Source: Delftia sp. PS-11
GTDB taxonomy: Bacteria; Pseudomonadota; Gammaproteobacteria; Burkholderiales; Burkholderiaceae_C
DNA: 64,000 nucleotides
NCBI RefSeq assembly: GCF_029870285.1
Contig: NZ_JACSYA010000026.1
Location: forward strand, 10,843-74,842
Direction of reading: 5' to 3'
The notes below the pieces were generated by a model. The model was not told where the DNA came from, did no database searches, and was given only the letters and a program-made list of their open reading frames with translations. A program made the position numbers and the translations under genes. Position 1 is the stretch's first letter; each line of letters begins with the position of its first letter. Positions 53,432 to 64,000 of this stretch are shown piece by piece.

Positions 53432-54853
53432 CTACTTGCCAATGCAGAAGCTCGAAAAGATCACCCCCAGCAGGTCGTCGGAGCTGAATTCGCCGGTGAT
53501 GGCGTTGAGTGCCTCCTGGGCCAGGCGCAGTTCCTCGGCCAGCAGGTCCAGATGGGCGGCCTGCGCAGCCAGATGCCGGTCGGCCTCGCCGAGATGGGAG
53601 GACACGGCCTGCAGGGCCTGCACATGGCGGGCGCGTGCCAGATAGAGGCCTTCGGGCGCAGACTGCCAGCCGGCCACCTCCAGCAGGCGCCGGCGCAGGG
53701 CGTCAAGCCCGTCGCCGGTGCGCGCTGACAGGGCCACGCTGCCCTCGCCTGCGGCATGCGCCTGGCGCTGCGCAGGCTCGGCGCGGTCGGTCTTGTTCCA
53801 GACATCGATGACCGGCACCTGGCGCGGCAGCTTGTCCGCCAGGGTCTGGGCAATGGCAGCATCGGCTGCGCGGTAGCCGTCTTCGCCCATGCGCGTGAGG
53901 TCATGCAGAAACAGCACGGCATCGGCGGCGGCGATTTCATCCCAGGCACGGGCAATGCCGATGCGCTCGACCTCGTCGCTGCTCTCGCGCAAGCCTGCGG
54001 TATCGATCACATGCAGGGGCACGCCCTCGATCTGTATGGTCTGCTGCACTTTGTCGCGCGTGGTGCCGGCAATGGGCGTGACGATGGCCAGCTCGGCACC
54101 GGCCAGCGCATTGAGCAGCGAGCTTTTGCCCGCGTTGGGCTGGCCTGCGATCACCACCTTGATGCCCTCGCGCAGCAGGGCGCCCTGGTGGGCGCGCGAC
54201 AGCACCTGATCGAGCCGACCGTGCAGGCGCTCCAGCTGCCCTGCAGCATCGGCCTTTTGCAGGAAGTCGATCTCCTCCTCGGGAAAGTCCAGCGTGGCCT
54301 CGACCAGCATGCGCAGATGCACCAGCGCATCGCGCAGGCCGTGGATCTCTGCGGAAAAGGCGCCCGACAGCGACCGGCTGGCACTGCGCGCGGCGGCCTC
54401 GGTGCTGGCATCGATCAGATCGGCGATGGCCTCGGCCTGGGCCAGATCGATCTTGTCGTTGAGAAAGGCCCGTTCGGTGAACTCCCCGGGCTGGGCCAGG
54501 CGCAGGCCGGGCAGCACAGCGCCCTGGCCTTCGCGCTGCGCCTGGGCCGCCTCCAGGCAGCGGGCCAGCAGCAGTTGCAGCACCACGGGGCCGCCATGGG
54601 CCTGCAGCTCCAGCACGTCCTCGCCCGTATAGCTGTGCGGCGCCGGGAAAAACAGGGCCAGCCCCTGGTCGATGGGCCCGCCCTGGGCATCGCAAAACGG
54701 CAGATAGGTGGCCTCGCGCGGCTTGAGCGCACGCCCGCACAGTGCCTGCACCAGCGGCGCGAGCCCCTTGCCGGAGACACGCACGATGCCCACGCCTCCC
54801 CGCCCCGGAGCTGTGGCAATGGCGGCAATCGGTTCATTGTGGCGGGGCAGCAT
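53432..54853 (-). CDS. mnmE: tRNA uridine-5-carboxymethylaminomethyl modification GTPase
   Basis: With MnmG (GidA) modifies the wobble uridine of several tRNAs. 473 aa. The N-terminal folate-binding domain starts [20 protein letters not shown]. The G domain has [14 protein letters not shown] (G1), the DTAGLR switch (G3) and NKTD (G4). The C-terminus ends in the invariant CIGK. Downstream of the rpmH-rnpA-yidD-yidC group with a terminator in between. Confidence 0.97.
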   Translation of the reverse strand: MLPRHNEPIAAIATAPGRGGVGIVRVSGKGLAPLVQALCGRALKPREATYLPFCDAQGGPIDQGLALFFPAPHSYTGEDVLELQAHGGPVVLQLLLARCLEAAQAQREGQGAVLPGLRLAQPGEFTERAFLNDKIDLAQAEAIADLIDASTEAAARSASRSLSGAFSAEIHGLRDALVHLRMLVEATLDFPEEEIDFLQKADAAGQLERLHGRLDQVLSRAHQGALLREGIKVVIAGQPNAGKSSLLNALAGAELAIVTPIAGTTRDKVQQTIQIEGVPLHVIDTAGLRESSDEVERIGIARAWDEIAAADAVLFLHDLTRMGEDGYRAADAAIAQTLADKLPRQVPVIDVWNKTDRAEPAQRQAHAAGEGSVALSARTGDGLDALRRRLLEVAGWQSAPEGLYLARARHVQALQAVSSHLGEADRHLAAQAAHLDLLAEELRLAQEALNAITGEFSSDDLLGVIFSSFCIGK

Positions 54854-54997
54854 GGGTGAAGGCTTTCAAATAGGCAGGAGAAACAGGCCGCGATGATAGG
54901 CCACCCATACAGGAACGCGATACGCCGTTCACGCCGGGGGCAGGGCGGCACAGGGGGCTTTGCATTCGCAGGTGTGTGCCCATGCTGGGCACACCAT

Positions 54998-55022
54998 GAA
55001 AACAGCCCGCCGAAGCGGGCTG
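54998..55022 (-). terminator. Intrinsic terminator after yidC
   Basis: CAGCCCGC-TTCG-GCGGGCTG on the minus strand, followed by TTTTC. A second hairpin (GGTGTG...CACACC, 54971-54995) lies just beyond it. mnmE lies beyond both, so it is at least partly separated from the rpmH operon. Confidence 0.85.
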
Positions 55023-55044
55023 AAAAGCAATTGCCTGTGAGCGC

Positions 55045-56754
55045 TTACTTTGCGGCAGTGGACTTGCCGAAGTTGGGCAGATTGAACTGCGGCGGCACGC
55101 CCATGCGGGTGTTGATGATCCACTGCTGGGCAATCGACAGCAGGTTGTTCGTCAGCCAGTACAGCACCAGGCCGGCCGGGAAGAAGAAGAACATCACGCT
55201 GAAGACCAGGGGCATGATCCACATCATCTTGGCCTGCATCGGATCCGGCGGCGCGGGGTTGAGCGCGGTCTGCAGCAGCGACGACAGCGTCATCAGCACG
55301 GGCAGGATGAACAGCGGGTCCTTGGCAGACAGGTCGGTGATCCAGCCGATCCAGGGCGCATTGCGGATTTCCACGCTGGACAGCAGCACCCAGTACAGCG
55401 CGATGAACACCGGGATCTGGATGATGATGGGCAGGCAGCCGCCCATGGGGTTGACCTTTTCCTCGCGGTAGATGCGCATCATCTCCTGCTGCATCTGCTG
55501 GGGCTTGTCCTTGAGGCGCTCGCGCATTTCCATGATGCGCGGGTTGATGGCCTTCATCTTGGCCATCGAGGAATACGCCTTGGCGTTGAGCCAGTAGAAG
55601 GCGATCTTGAGCAGCAGCACCAGGGCCACGATGGACCAGCCCCAGTTGCCCAGGAAGCCATGCAGCTTGTCCAGCAGCCAGTACAGCGGCTTGGCCAGAA
55701 TGGTCAGCCAGCCGTAGTCCTTGACCAGCTCCAGGCCGGGCGTCAGTGCTTCCAGGCGCTTTTCGATCTGCGGGCCGGCGAACAGGCGCGCTTCCACGCT
55801 CTTGCTCTGGCCGGGCTCGATGCTGCCCACGGGCGTGATCATGCCGACGGCGTAGAGATTGCTGTCCACCTTGCGCACGAAGTTGTCGCGCTGCACACCC
55901 TCGGCCAGCAGCCAGGCGCTGGCGAAGTAGTGCTGCACCATGGCCACGTAGCCGGCAGAGGAAGACTTCTCGACGCTGGCCTTGCCGCTTTCGATGTCCT
56001 TGAACTCGACCTTCTGGTATTTCTTCTCTTCGGTGTAGACCGCAGGGCCCGTGAAGGTGGAGTACATGGTGGACTCTTCGCCCTCGGGCTTGTTGCCGTC
56101 GCGCACCAGCTGCAGATACAGCTGGGGGTTCACGGCTGCCGTGCCGGTGTTCACCACCTCATGGCGCACACCGATGTCGTAGGCACCGCGCTTGAGCGTC
56201 CAGATCTTGACCAGCTTGACGCCGCCCATGTCGGGCGACTCGAAGCGCAGCTGCAGCTGGTCCTCGCCATCCTTGAGCTCGCGCGCGCCGGGCTGCACCG
56301 TCATGGCAGTCTTGTGTGTGGGATAGCCGCCACCGATCAGGCCCGTCTGGCCCAGGTAGACGCGGTGCACGCTCTCGTCGAACAGCACGACGGGCTGGTC
56401 CTTGTGCGTGGCATCGGTGTACTTGAGCAGTTCGGCATGGCGCAGCGTGCCGCCCAGGCTGTCGAACGTCAGGCGCAGCACGTCGGTGCTGATGGTCACG
56501 TCCTGGCGCGGCGCGGCAGCGGGCGCGCCCGCTGCGCCACCGGGCACATCGCCGGCACTGGCGCTGGCGCCCGTGGCAGCAGGCACGCTGGCATCAGAAG
56601 GCGCCTTGGCCGTGTCGGGTGCCGGCGCTGTGGCCGTTGCAGGCGCAGGAAAGAAGGTGGCCTTCCTGCCGTTGTGCATCTGCCATTTGTCCCACAGCAA
56701 GACCAGTGAAAAGGCAAATATCACCCACAGTATGGTGCGGCGAATATCGTTCAT
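55045..56754 (-). CDS. yidC: Membrane protein insertase YidC
   Basis: Inserts and folds inner-membrane proteins alone or with SecYEG. 569 aa. The N-terminal membrane anchor is TILWVIFAFSLVLLWDKWQM, followed by an Ala/Pro-rich linker and the large periplasmic domain. The conserved C-terminal five-helix core includes WGWSIVALVLLLKIAFYWLN, MREEKVNPM-type loop residues (IYREEKVNPMGGCLPIIIQI) and PLVFSVMFFFFPAGLVLYWL. A long charged C-terminal tail is absent. Its start overlaps the yidD stop by four bases. Confidence 0.97.
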   Translation of the reverse strand: MNDIRRTILWVIFAFSLVLLWDKWQMHNGRKATFFPAPATATAPAPDTAKAPSDASVPAATGASASAGDVPGGAAGAPAAAPRQDVTISTDVLRLTFDSLGGTLRHAELLKYTDATHKDQPVVLFDESVHRVYLGQTGLIGGGYPTHKTAMTVQPGARELKDGEDQLQLRFESPDMGGVKLVKIWTLKRGAYDIGVRHEVVNTGTAAVNPQLYLQLVRDGNKPEGEESTMYSTFTGPAVYTEEKKYQKVEFKDIESGKASVEKSSSAGYVAMVQHYFASAWLLAEGVQRDNFVRKVDSNLYAVGMITPVGSIEPGQSKSVEARLFAGPQIEKRLEALTPGLELVKDYGWLTILAKPLYWLLDKLHGFLGNWGWSIVALVLLLKIAFYWLNAKAYSSMAKMKAINPRIMEMRERLKDKPQQMQQEMMRIYREEKVNPMGGCLPIIIQIPVFIALYWVLLSSVEIRNAPWIGWITDLSAKDPLFILPVLMTLSSLLQTALNPAPPDPMQAKMMWIMPLVFSVMFFFFPAGLVLYWLTNNLLSIAQQWIINTRMGVPPQFNLPNFGKSTAAK

Positions 56755-57041
56755 GAAGACTTCTTAGGTGAGGAAGTTGGGGTGGTTCCGGGTGCGGCCA
56801 CCAGGCGGCTGAACAGCCTGGGCTTGTGCTCTGGCACTGGGTCATGCCCACCGTCACACCATGGATGGCAGCGCGCCAGGCGGCGCACCGTCAGGTAAGA
56901 GCCTACCGCAGCGCCATGCTTGTCCAGCGCTTCAAGGGAATAGGCCGAGCAGGTCGGGGTGAAGCGGCACGCAGATCCCAGCCAGGGGCTGAGCATCAGG
57001 CGGTATCCGCGCACCAGCGCCATGAGCAGCCGCTGCATCAT
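56751..57041 (-). CDS. yidD: Membrane protein insertion efficiency factor YidD
   Basis: Small peripheral membrane protein that assists YidC. 96 aa. The family signature GYRLMLSPWLGSACRFTPTC followed by SAYSLEALDKHG contains the conserved Cys residues, and RRLARCHPWCDGGHDPVP follows. Overlaps both neighbours by four bases (rnpA stop and yidC start), so rnpA-yidD-yidC is translationally coupled. Confidence 0.95.
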   Translation of the reverse strand: MMQRLLMALVRGYRLMLSPWLGSACRFTPTCSAYSLEALDKHGAAVGSYLTVRRLARCHPWCDGGHDPVPEHKPRLFSRLVAAPGTTPTSSPKKSS

Positions 57042-57538
57042 GGCGCAGCCTGCAGCGTTGCGCCAGCGGCAGCTTCCCCGCCAGCGGTTTTTTCATCAGA
57101 GCGCTCCCTGGCAAGCCGCTTTGCCGCATAGGCAAACAGTTGCTGCAGCTCAGCGCGCACGGCCTGCTTCAAAGCGTCGGAGGTGGCGCTGACGAACTGG
57201 CGCCGGTCGAAGCCCGAGCGCAGCCGCACCACATGCGCCCCCTGGCGCAGCAGTGCCTCATGCTCATCGCCCACGGCATAGATCTGGCGCTTGATCGCAT
57301 GGCGCGTGACCGAGCGGCGCGCCCATCGCTTGGGTACCATCGCACCCAGCCAGGCTTCCTGGCGTACGGCGCCAACGCCAAACAGGGCCTGCGGATCCTG
57401 GGATCCGGGCCCTGCCGGTGGCACAGCCGCAACCTGCTCTGCCAGCACCATGCGGTGCAGGGCAAAGTGCGCGGTACGGGAGACCGTGCCGGCCGCCATG
57501 GCGGCCTGGAACTGCGGACGCGTTTTCAGCCGTTGCAT
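57038..57538 (-). CDS. rnpA: Ribonuclease P protein component
   Basis: Protein subunit of RNase P, which matures the 5' ends of tRNAs. 166 aa, longer than the 119 aa of E. coli because of inserts near residues 30-50 and a C-terminal extension (ARERSDEKTAGGEAAAG). The start is MQRLKTRPQFQAAMAAGTVS. The RNR-type signature is VPKRWARRSVTRHAIKRQIY, with the conserved Arg/Lys cluster. 59 bases after rpmH. Confidence 0.93.
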   Translation of the reverse strand: MQRLKTRPQFQAAMAAGTVSRTAHFALHRMVLAEQVAAVPPAGPGSQDPQALFGVGAVRQEAWLGAMVPKRWARRSVTRHAIKRQIYAVGDEHEALLRQGAHVVRLRSGFDRRQFVSATSDALKQAVRAELQQLFAYAAKRLARERSDEKTAGGEAAAGATLQAAP

Positions 57539-57597
57539 ACAGGCACCCCTCGTCAGGGGCGGATAGCAGCGCGCCGACCGCCCAGCAATGGCTGGCC

Positions 57598-57732
57598 TTA
57601 GACGGCCAGGCGCTTGCGGCCCTTGGCGCGGCGAGCGTTGATCACGGCACGGCCGCCCTTGGTCTTCATGCGGACCAGGAAGCCATGGGTGCGGGCGCGG
57701 CGGGTCTTGGAAGGTTGGTAAGTACGTTTCAT
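57598..57732 (-). CDS. rpmH: 50S ribosomal protein L34
   Basis: 44-residue ribosomal protein: [20 protein letters not shown], then [20 protein letters not shown] and RLAV. First gene of rpmH-rnpA-yidD-yidC. Confidence 0.98.
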   Translation of the reverse strand: MKRTYQPSKTRRARTHGFLVRMKTKGGRAVINARRAKGRKRLAV

Positions 57733-57926
57733 GTTGGTTCCTTGAGAAGGTTCAGTTTTGCAAGGGTCCCGCTCTCAGCTTTGGGCCTTGCCGCGCATGT
57801 ACGAACATGCACTGCAGACCGCCAGTCGAAGCGCCCGCATCGGCCGCCGCCCCCAGGGCAGACAAACACGCAAGCCGGACAGGCGCACGGGACGTATCAC
57901 CCTGAACACATTCAGGGAAACCCGCG

Positions 57927-57955
57927 ATTATCACAGTGTTGCCCACTTGATGCAA
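57927..57955 (-). promoter_or_regulatory. Promoter of the rpmH operon
   Basis: On the minus strand TTGCAT, a 17-base spacer, GATAAT, with TGT directly before it (extended -10). The expected start is about 190 bases before rpmH. Confidence 0.6.
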
Positions 57956-58094
57956 TGCCCTTCAATCCCGTAGGATGCCTGCCCTTTTTGAGGCAACACA
58001 GAGGAAAAGCTTCTGATATTTTGTGGATAACTCACGCAAAAGCTACAATAGAGACCTCGCAACCGTTCCTCCTATCCACAACTAGACTTCGACA
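57956..58094 (+). promoter_or_regulatory. dnaA promoter: dnaA promoter with DnaA boxes; possible part of oriC
   Basis: TTGTGG (58021-58026), a 17-base spacer and TACAAT (58044-58049) form a promoter. A perfect DnaA box TTATCCACA (complement, 58022-58030) overlaps the -35. A one-mismatch box CTATCCACA (58072-58080) lies in inverse orientation in the leader. This indicates autoregulation by DnaA. With the divergent rpmH promoter to the left, the 362-base gap 57733-58094 is the best origin candidate here. Only two boxes are visible, few for a full origin. Confidence 0.7.
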
Positions 58095-59501
58095 ATGACC
58101 GAGGAACCTATGAACGACGCAGGCCAGGGCCTGTGGCAAGTCTGCGTTGAACAACTGGGGCAGGAGCTGCCGGAGCAGCAGTTCAACACCTGGATCAAGC
58201 CCCTGACGGCCCAGGTCGCCGAGGACTTCTCCAAGGTCACGGTCTATGTGGCCAACCGCTTCAAGCTCGACTGGATCCGCGCGCAGTACGCAGGCCGCAT
58301 CTCGGCCATGCTCGAATCGCTCTATGGCCAGCCCGTCACACTGGAGTTAGCACTCGCTCAGCGCGAAAGCGTTGTGCGCACTTACGTGCGCCCTTCTACC
58401 AGCGAGCGCTCGGCGCCACCGGAAACGATTGTGGCATCCGTGCCCACGGTGACGCACGAGGACGCTGCTGCGCCGGTTTTCCGCACGCGCCTGAATGCCG
58501 CACTGACCTTCGACACCCTGGTCGAGGGCACGGCCAACCGCATGGCGCGTTCGGCGGCCATGCATGTGGCGGCCTCGCCGGGCCATCTGTACAACCCGCT
58601 GTTCATCTACGGCGGCGTGGGCCTGGGCAAGACCCACCTGGTGCATGCCGTGGGCAACAAGCTGCTGGCCGACAAGCCCGACGCCAAAGTTCTCTACATC
58701 CATGCCGAGCAGTTCGTCTCGGATGTGGTCAAGGCCTACCAGCGGCGCACCTTTGACGAATTCAAGGAGCGCTACCACTCGCTGGACCTGCTGCTGATCG
58801 ATGACGTGCAGTTCTTCGCCAACAAGGACCGCACCCAGGAAGAGTTCTTCAACGCCTTCGAGGCGCTGCTGGCCAAGAAGAGCCACATCGTGATGACCTC
58901 GGACACCTATCCCAAGGGTCTGGCCAACATCCACGAGCGGCTGGTCTCGCGCTTCGACTCCGGCCTGACGGTGGCCATCGAGCCGCCCGAGCTGGAAATG
59001 CGCGTGGCCATCCTGATCAACAAGGCCCGCGCCGAGAACGCCGAGATGCCCGAGGAAGTGGCCTTCTTCGTGGCCAAGAACGTGCGCTCCAACGTGCGCG
59101 AGCTCGAAGGCGCGCTGCGCAAGATCCTGGCCTACTCGCGCTTCAACCAGAAGGAAGTCTCCATCCAGCTGGCCCGCGAGGCGCTGCGCGATCTGCTGTC
59201 GATCCAGAACCGCCAGATCAGCGTGGAAAACATCCAGAAGACGGTGGCCGACTACTACAAGATCAAGGTCGCCGACATGTACAGCAAGAAGCGCCCGGCC
59301 AGCATCGCCCGGCCGCGCCAGATTGCCATGTACCTAGCCAAGGAGCTGACCCAGAAGAGCCTGCCCGAGATCGGCGAGCTGTTCGGCGGGCGCGACCACA
59401 CCACGGTGCTGCATGCCGTGCGCAAGATCGCTGGCGAACGCCAGCAGCTGACCGAGCTGAACCAGCAATTGCATGTGCTGGAGCAAACACTCAAGGGCTG
59501 A
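58095..59501 (+). CDS. dnaA: Chromosomal replication initiator protein DnaA
   Basis: Origin-binding AAA+ ATPase. 468 aa from the ATG at 58095 ([20 protein letters not shown]). The ATG at 58110 has the better ribosome site (GAGGA) and would give 463 aa. Domain I is at residues 1-85; the AAA+ domain has Walker [11 protein letters not shown] and Walker [11 protein letters not shown]; domain IV carries the DNA-binding signature [18 protein letters not shown]. Its promoter overlaps a DnaA box. Confidence 0.98.
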   Translation: MTEEPMNDAGQGLWQVCVEQLGQELPEQQFNTWIKPLTAQVAEDFSKVTVYVANRFKLDWIRAQYAGRISAMLESLYGQPVTLELALAQRESVVRTYVRPSTSERSAPPETIVASVPTVTHEDAAAPVFRTRLNAALTFDTLVEGTANRMARSAAMHVAASPGHLYNPLFIYGGVGLGKTHLVHAVGNKLLADKPDAKVLYIHAEQFVSDVVKAYQRRTFDEFKERYHSLDLLLIDDVQFFANKDRTQEEFFNAFEALLAKKSHIVMTSDTYPKGLANIHERLVSRFDSGLTVAIEPPELEMRVAILINKARAENAEMPEEVAFFVAKNVRSNVRELEGALRKILAYSRFNQKEVSIQLAREALRDLLSIQNRQISVENIQKTVADYYKIKVADMYSKKRPASIARPRQIAMYLAKELTQKSLPEIGELFGGRDHTTVLHAVRKIAGERQQLTELNQQLHVLEQTLKG

Positions 59502-59606
59502 GGCCACTCCCCCGGCCACGCCTTCGCACACGGCAAAATGGGGGGTTTGGAGCGGCAGAGGGAGCCCGTGCATGCCGCCCCCACATACTGAATACCAGAG
59601 GTTGAC

Positions 59607-60725
59607 ATGATCGTCCTGAAAGCCACACAAGACAAAGTTCTCGCGGTCCTGCAATCGGTGTCCGGCATCGTCGAACGCCGCCACACGCTGCCCATCCTGG
59701 CCAACGTGCTGATCAAGAAGACCGGCAACGCGCTGCAACTGACCACCAGCGATCTGGAAATCCAGATCCGCACCACCGCCGAGCTCGGCGGCGACACCGG
59801 CGACTTCACGACCACCGTGGGCGCGCGCAAGCTCATCGACATCCTCAAGACCATGCCCGGCGACCAGACCGTGAGCCTGGAAACCCAGCAGGCCAAGATC
59901 GTGCTCAAGGGCGGCAAGAGCCGCTTCACGCTGCAGACCCTGCCGGCCGAGGACTTCCCGCTGGTGCAGGAGGCGGCCGCCTTCGGCCCGTCGTTCAGCG
60001 TGCCGCAGAAGGTGCTCAAGGACCTGCTGGGCCAGGTCTCCTTCGCCATGGCTGTGCAGGACATCCGCTACTACCTCAACGGCATCCTGTTCGTGGCCGA
60101 AGGCAAGACCCTGTCCCTGGTGGCCACCGACGGCCACCGCCTGGCCTTCGCCAGCAGCCATCTGGATGTGGAAGTGCCCAAGCAGGAAGTCATCCTGCCG
60201 CGCAAGACGGTGCTGGAGCTGCAGCGCCTGCTGTCGGATGCCGGCGGCGAGAACCAGCCCCACATCGAGATGCAGTTCGCCAACAACCAGGCCAAGTTCA
60301 CCTTCGGCGGCATGGAGTTCGTGACCAAGCTGGTCGAGGGCAAGTTCCCCGACTACAACCGCGTCATCCCGCGCAACCACAGCAACAGCGTGACCCTGGG
60401 CCGCGCCCCGCTGCTGGCCAGCCTGCAGCGCACGGCCATCATGACCAGCGACAAGTTCAAGGGCGTGCGCCTGACGGTGGAGCCAGGCACACTGCGCGTG
60501 GCCTCCAACAACGCCGAGCAGGAAGAGGCGATGGACGAGCTGGACATCGACTACAGCGGCGCCACCATCGAGATCGGCTTCAATGTCACTTACCTGATCG
60601 ATGCCCTGTCCAACATGACCCAGGACATGGTGCGCATCGACCTGCAGGACGGCAACAGCTCGGCACTGATCACCATCCCCGACAACGACAGCTTCAAGTA
60701 CGTCGTGATGCCCATGCGCATCTGA
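59607..60725 (+). CDS. dnaN: DNA polymerase III beta subunit (sliding clamp)
   Basis: Ring-shaped processivity clamp. 372 aa starting [20 protein letters not shown], three clamp domains. Typical stretches are [31 protein letters not shown] and the C-terminal [10 protein letters not shown] that ends every beta clamp. 105 bases after dnaA. The delta subunit (holA) that loads it is at the other end of the window. Confidence 0.98.
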   Translation: MIVLKATQDKVLAVLQSVSGIVERRHTLPILANVLIKKTGNALQLTTSDLEIQIRTTAELGGDTGDFTTTVGARKLIDILKTMPGDQTVSLETQQAKIVLKGGKSRFTLQTLPAEDFPLVQEAAAFGPSFSVPQKVLKDLLGQVSFAMAVQDIRYYLNGILFVAEGKTLSLVATDGHRLAFASSHLDVEVPKQEVILPRKTVLELQRLLSDAGGENQPHIEMQFANNQAKFTFGGMEFVTKLVEGKFPDYNRVIPRNHSNSVTLGRAPLLASLQRTAIMTSDKFKGVRLTVEPGTLRVASNNAEQEEAMDELDIDYSGATIEIGFNVTYLIDALSNMTQDMVRIDLQDGNSSALITIPDNDSFKYVVMPMRI

Positions 60726-60753
60726 CGCGGGTCAGCCACCGCCACATGCCTGA

Positions 60754-63516
<2,763 letters not shown>

Positions 63517-63537
63517 CCATGTAGGTTCACATTGATC

Positions 63538-63562
63538 TTGCAAATATTCTCAGTATTTGCAA
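63538..63562 (+). repeat. Inverted repeat after gyrB
   Basis: TTGCAAATA and TATTTGCAA, perfect 9-bp arms, seven-base spacer, AT-rich. No T tract follows directly. It lies between the gyrB stop and the terminator. Confidence 0.6.
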
Positions 63563-63577
63563 CCTGCACTTCACAAG

Positions 63578-63604
63578 ACGCCCACTCATGTCGGGCGTTT
63601 TGTT
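63578..63604 (+). terminator. Intrinsic terminator of gyrB
   Basis: ACGCCC, nine-base loop, GGGCGT followed by TTTTGTTTTT. Confidence 0.8.
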
Positions 63605-63607
63605 TTT

Positions 63608-63845
63608 CACAGCGGAAGTGACGTCCCCACCGAAAAACCATACAGCCTAAATACAGCTGCTGCTCAACGCCACGGCAGGGGCTGGGGGAAGTGAGGCAGA
63701 GGTCCAGATGCCCCAAAGGACAGATCACATACAGACTGTGGCTAGCCGATAGTGGTACTGCGGAGGTTCGTGGCCGCGCAGGTCTCGGACTGTTCCGCCC
63801 CTGGCAGACGGGCTGTCATATTGTCTTACCAGGCCGCATAGGTTA
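63608..63845. other. Gene-free segment before the insertion sequence
   Basis: Nothing recognisable. The reading frames are short and lack family features. It may be a remnant separated from its original neighbour by the IS insertion. Confidence 0.4.
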
Positions 63846-64000
63846 GAGCGTGTTATGAACTTTGCTCCTTGAGCCCGAAGCCGAGGGTTAAAGTTCGCGA
63901 ATGCCTCGCAAGCCCTATCCCACGGATGTCAGCGATGAAGAATGGAGCTTCGCTGCGCCATACCTCACCCTGATGGACCAGCACGCACCTCAGCGCGAGT
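63846..64000 (+). mobile_element. Left end of an IS5-family insertion sequence (continues past the window)
   Basis: The end begins near GAGCGTGTTATGAAC (63846 onward), an end type I associate with IS5-family elements. Just inside lie the arms GAACTTT (63857-63863) and AAAGTTC (63890-63896). The transposase start follows at 63901. The flanking GGTTA could carry the short target duplication, but the right end is outside the window. Confidence 0.8.
63901..64000 (+). CDS. IS5-family transposase (partial, N-terminus)
   Basis: First 33 codons only: MPRKPYPTDVSDEEWSFAAP, then YLTLMDQHAPQRE, the characteristic N-terminus of IS5-type (IS1031-like) DDE transposases, whose DUF4096 part starts with TDVSDEEW. 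The frame runs off the right edge. Whether the element is intact cannot be seen. Confidence 0.85.
   Translation, partial: MPRKPYPTDVSDEEWSFAAPYLTLMDQHAPQRE

Overview
The window is a high-GC chromosomal segment from a betaproteobacterium of the order Burkholderiales, most consistent with Comamonadaceae (Delftia or Comamonas type). This rests on the gene orders leuS-lptE-holA, lptD-surA-rsmA, metX-metW and rpmH-rnpA-yidD-yidC-mnmE facing dnaA-dnaN-gyrB, on a Bug-family binding protein, and on strong GC bias at third codon positions. The genus is an inference. The right-hand third holds the dnaA region, so the window lies next to the probable replication origin. It is mostly ordinary chromosome. 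The only clear mobile DNA is the left end of an IS5-type element at the right edge.

Layout. 1-4.2 kb: leuS-lptE-holA (holA is cut by the window edge). 4.5-7.9 kb: a YbdG-type mechanosensitive channel, dapB, bamE and, divergently, fur. 8-10.8 kb: an exported DUF1800/DUF1501 pair. 10.8-12.9 kb: a SigJ-like ECF sigma factor, a Nudix hydrolase and a GNAT acetyltransferase. 12.9-17.7 kb: a very large MHYT-PAS hybrid histidine kinase translationally coupled to an HD-GYP response regulator. 17.8-18.3 kb: a DUF2061 membrane protein and a possible 28-residue ORF. 18.3-20.8 kb: a LysR regulator divergent from an omega-amino acid:pyruvate transaminase. 20.9-30.6 kb: a Bug-type binding protein, a GntR/FCD regulator with a histone-H1-like tail, and a divergent seven-gene operon (LivK-H-M-G-F transporter, an M20-type carbamoylase/amidase, an M81/MlrC protein) with overlapping start and stop codons. 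30.8-34.4 kb: malic enzyme fused to a phosphotransacetylase domain, an intergenic repeat with unusual hairpins, and a secreted RNase Sa/barnase-type RNase coupled to a barstar inhibitor.

34.5-41.2 kb: rsmA, surA and lptD, divergent from amgK-rsmE. 41.2-44.0 kb: an M20 peptidase and a glycerophosphodiester phosphodiesterase lipoprotein. 44.1-46.7 kb: two riboswitch-controlled units in series on the minus strand: a manganese (yybP-ykoY) riboswitch and a TMEM165/GDT1-type Mn exporter, then, 10 bases after its stop codon, what reads as a SAM-II riboswitch with an intrinsic terminator in front of metX-metW. 47-48.2 kb: two tandem glycine-rich RRM proteins. 48.3-51.3 kb: kdsD-kdsC-lptC plus an SDR. 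51.4-53.3 kb: apt, an unrecognised gene and a cyclic-nucleotide-binding-domain protein. 53.4-63.5 kb: mnmE, yidC, yidD, rnpA and rpmH divergent from dnaA-dnaN-gyrB. 63.8 kb to the end: IS5-family insertion.

How the genes work together. lptE, lptD, surA, lptC, kdsC, kdsD and bamE all serve outer-membrane and LPS biogenesis. The metXW and gdt1 units show riboswitch control of methionine synthesis and metal export. The 23-30.6 kb operon looks like uptake plus hydrolysis of a small amide or N-carbamoyl compound. The strongest observations are the SAM-II element in a betaproteobacterial setting with a visible antiterminator pairing, its tandem placement behind a Mn-riboswitch gene, and the RNase/barstar pair with its structured upstream DNA.
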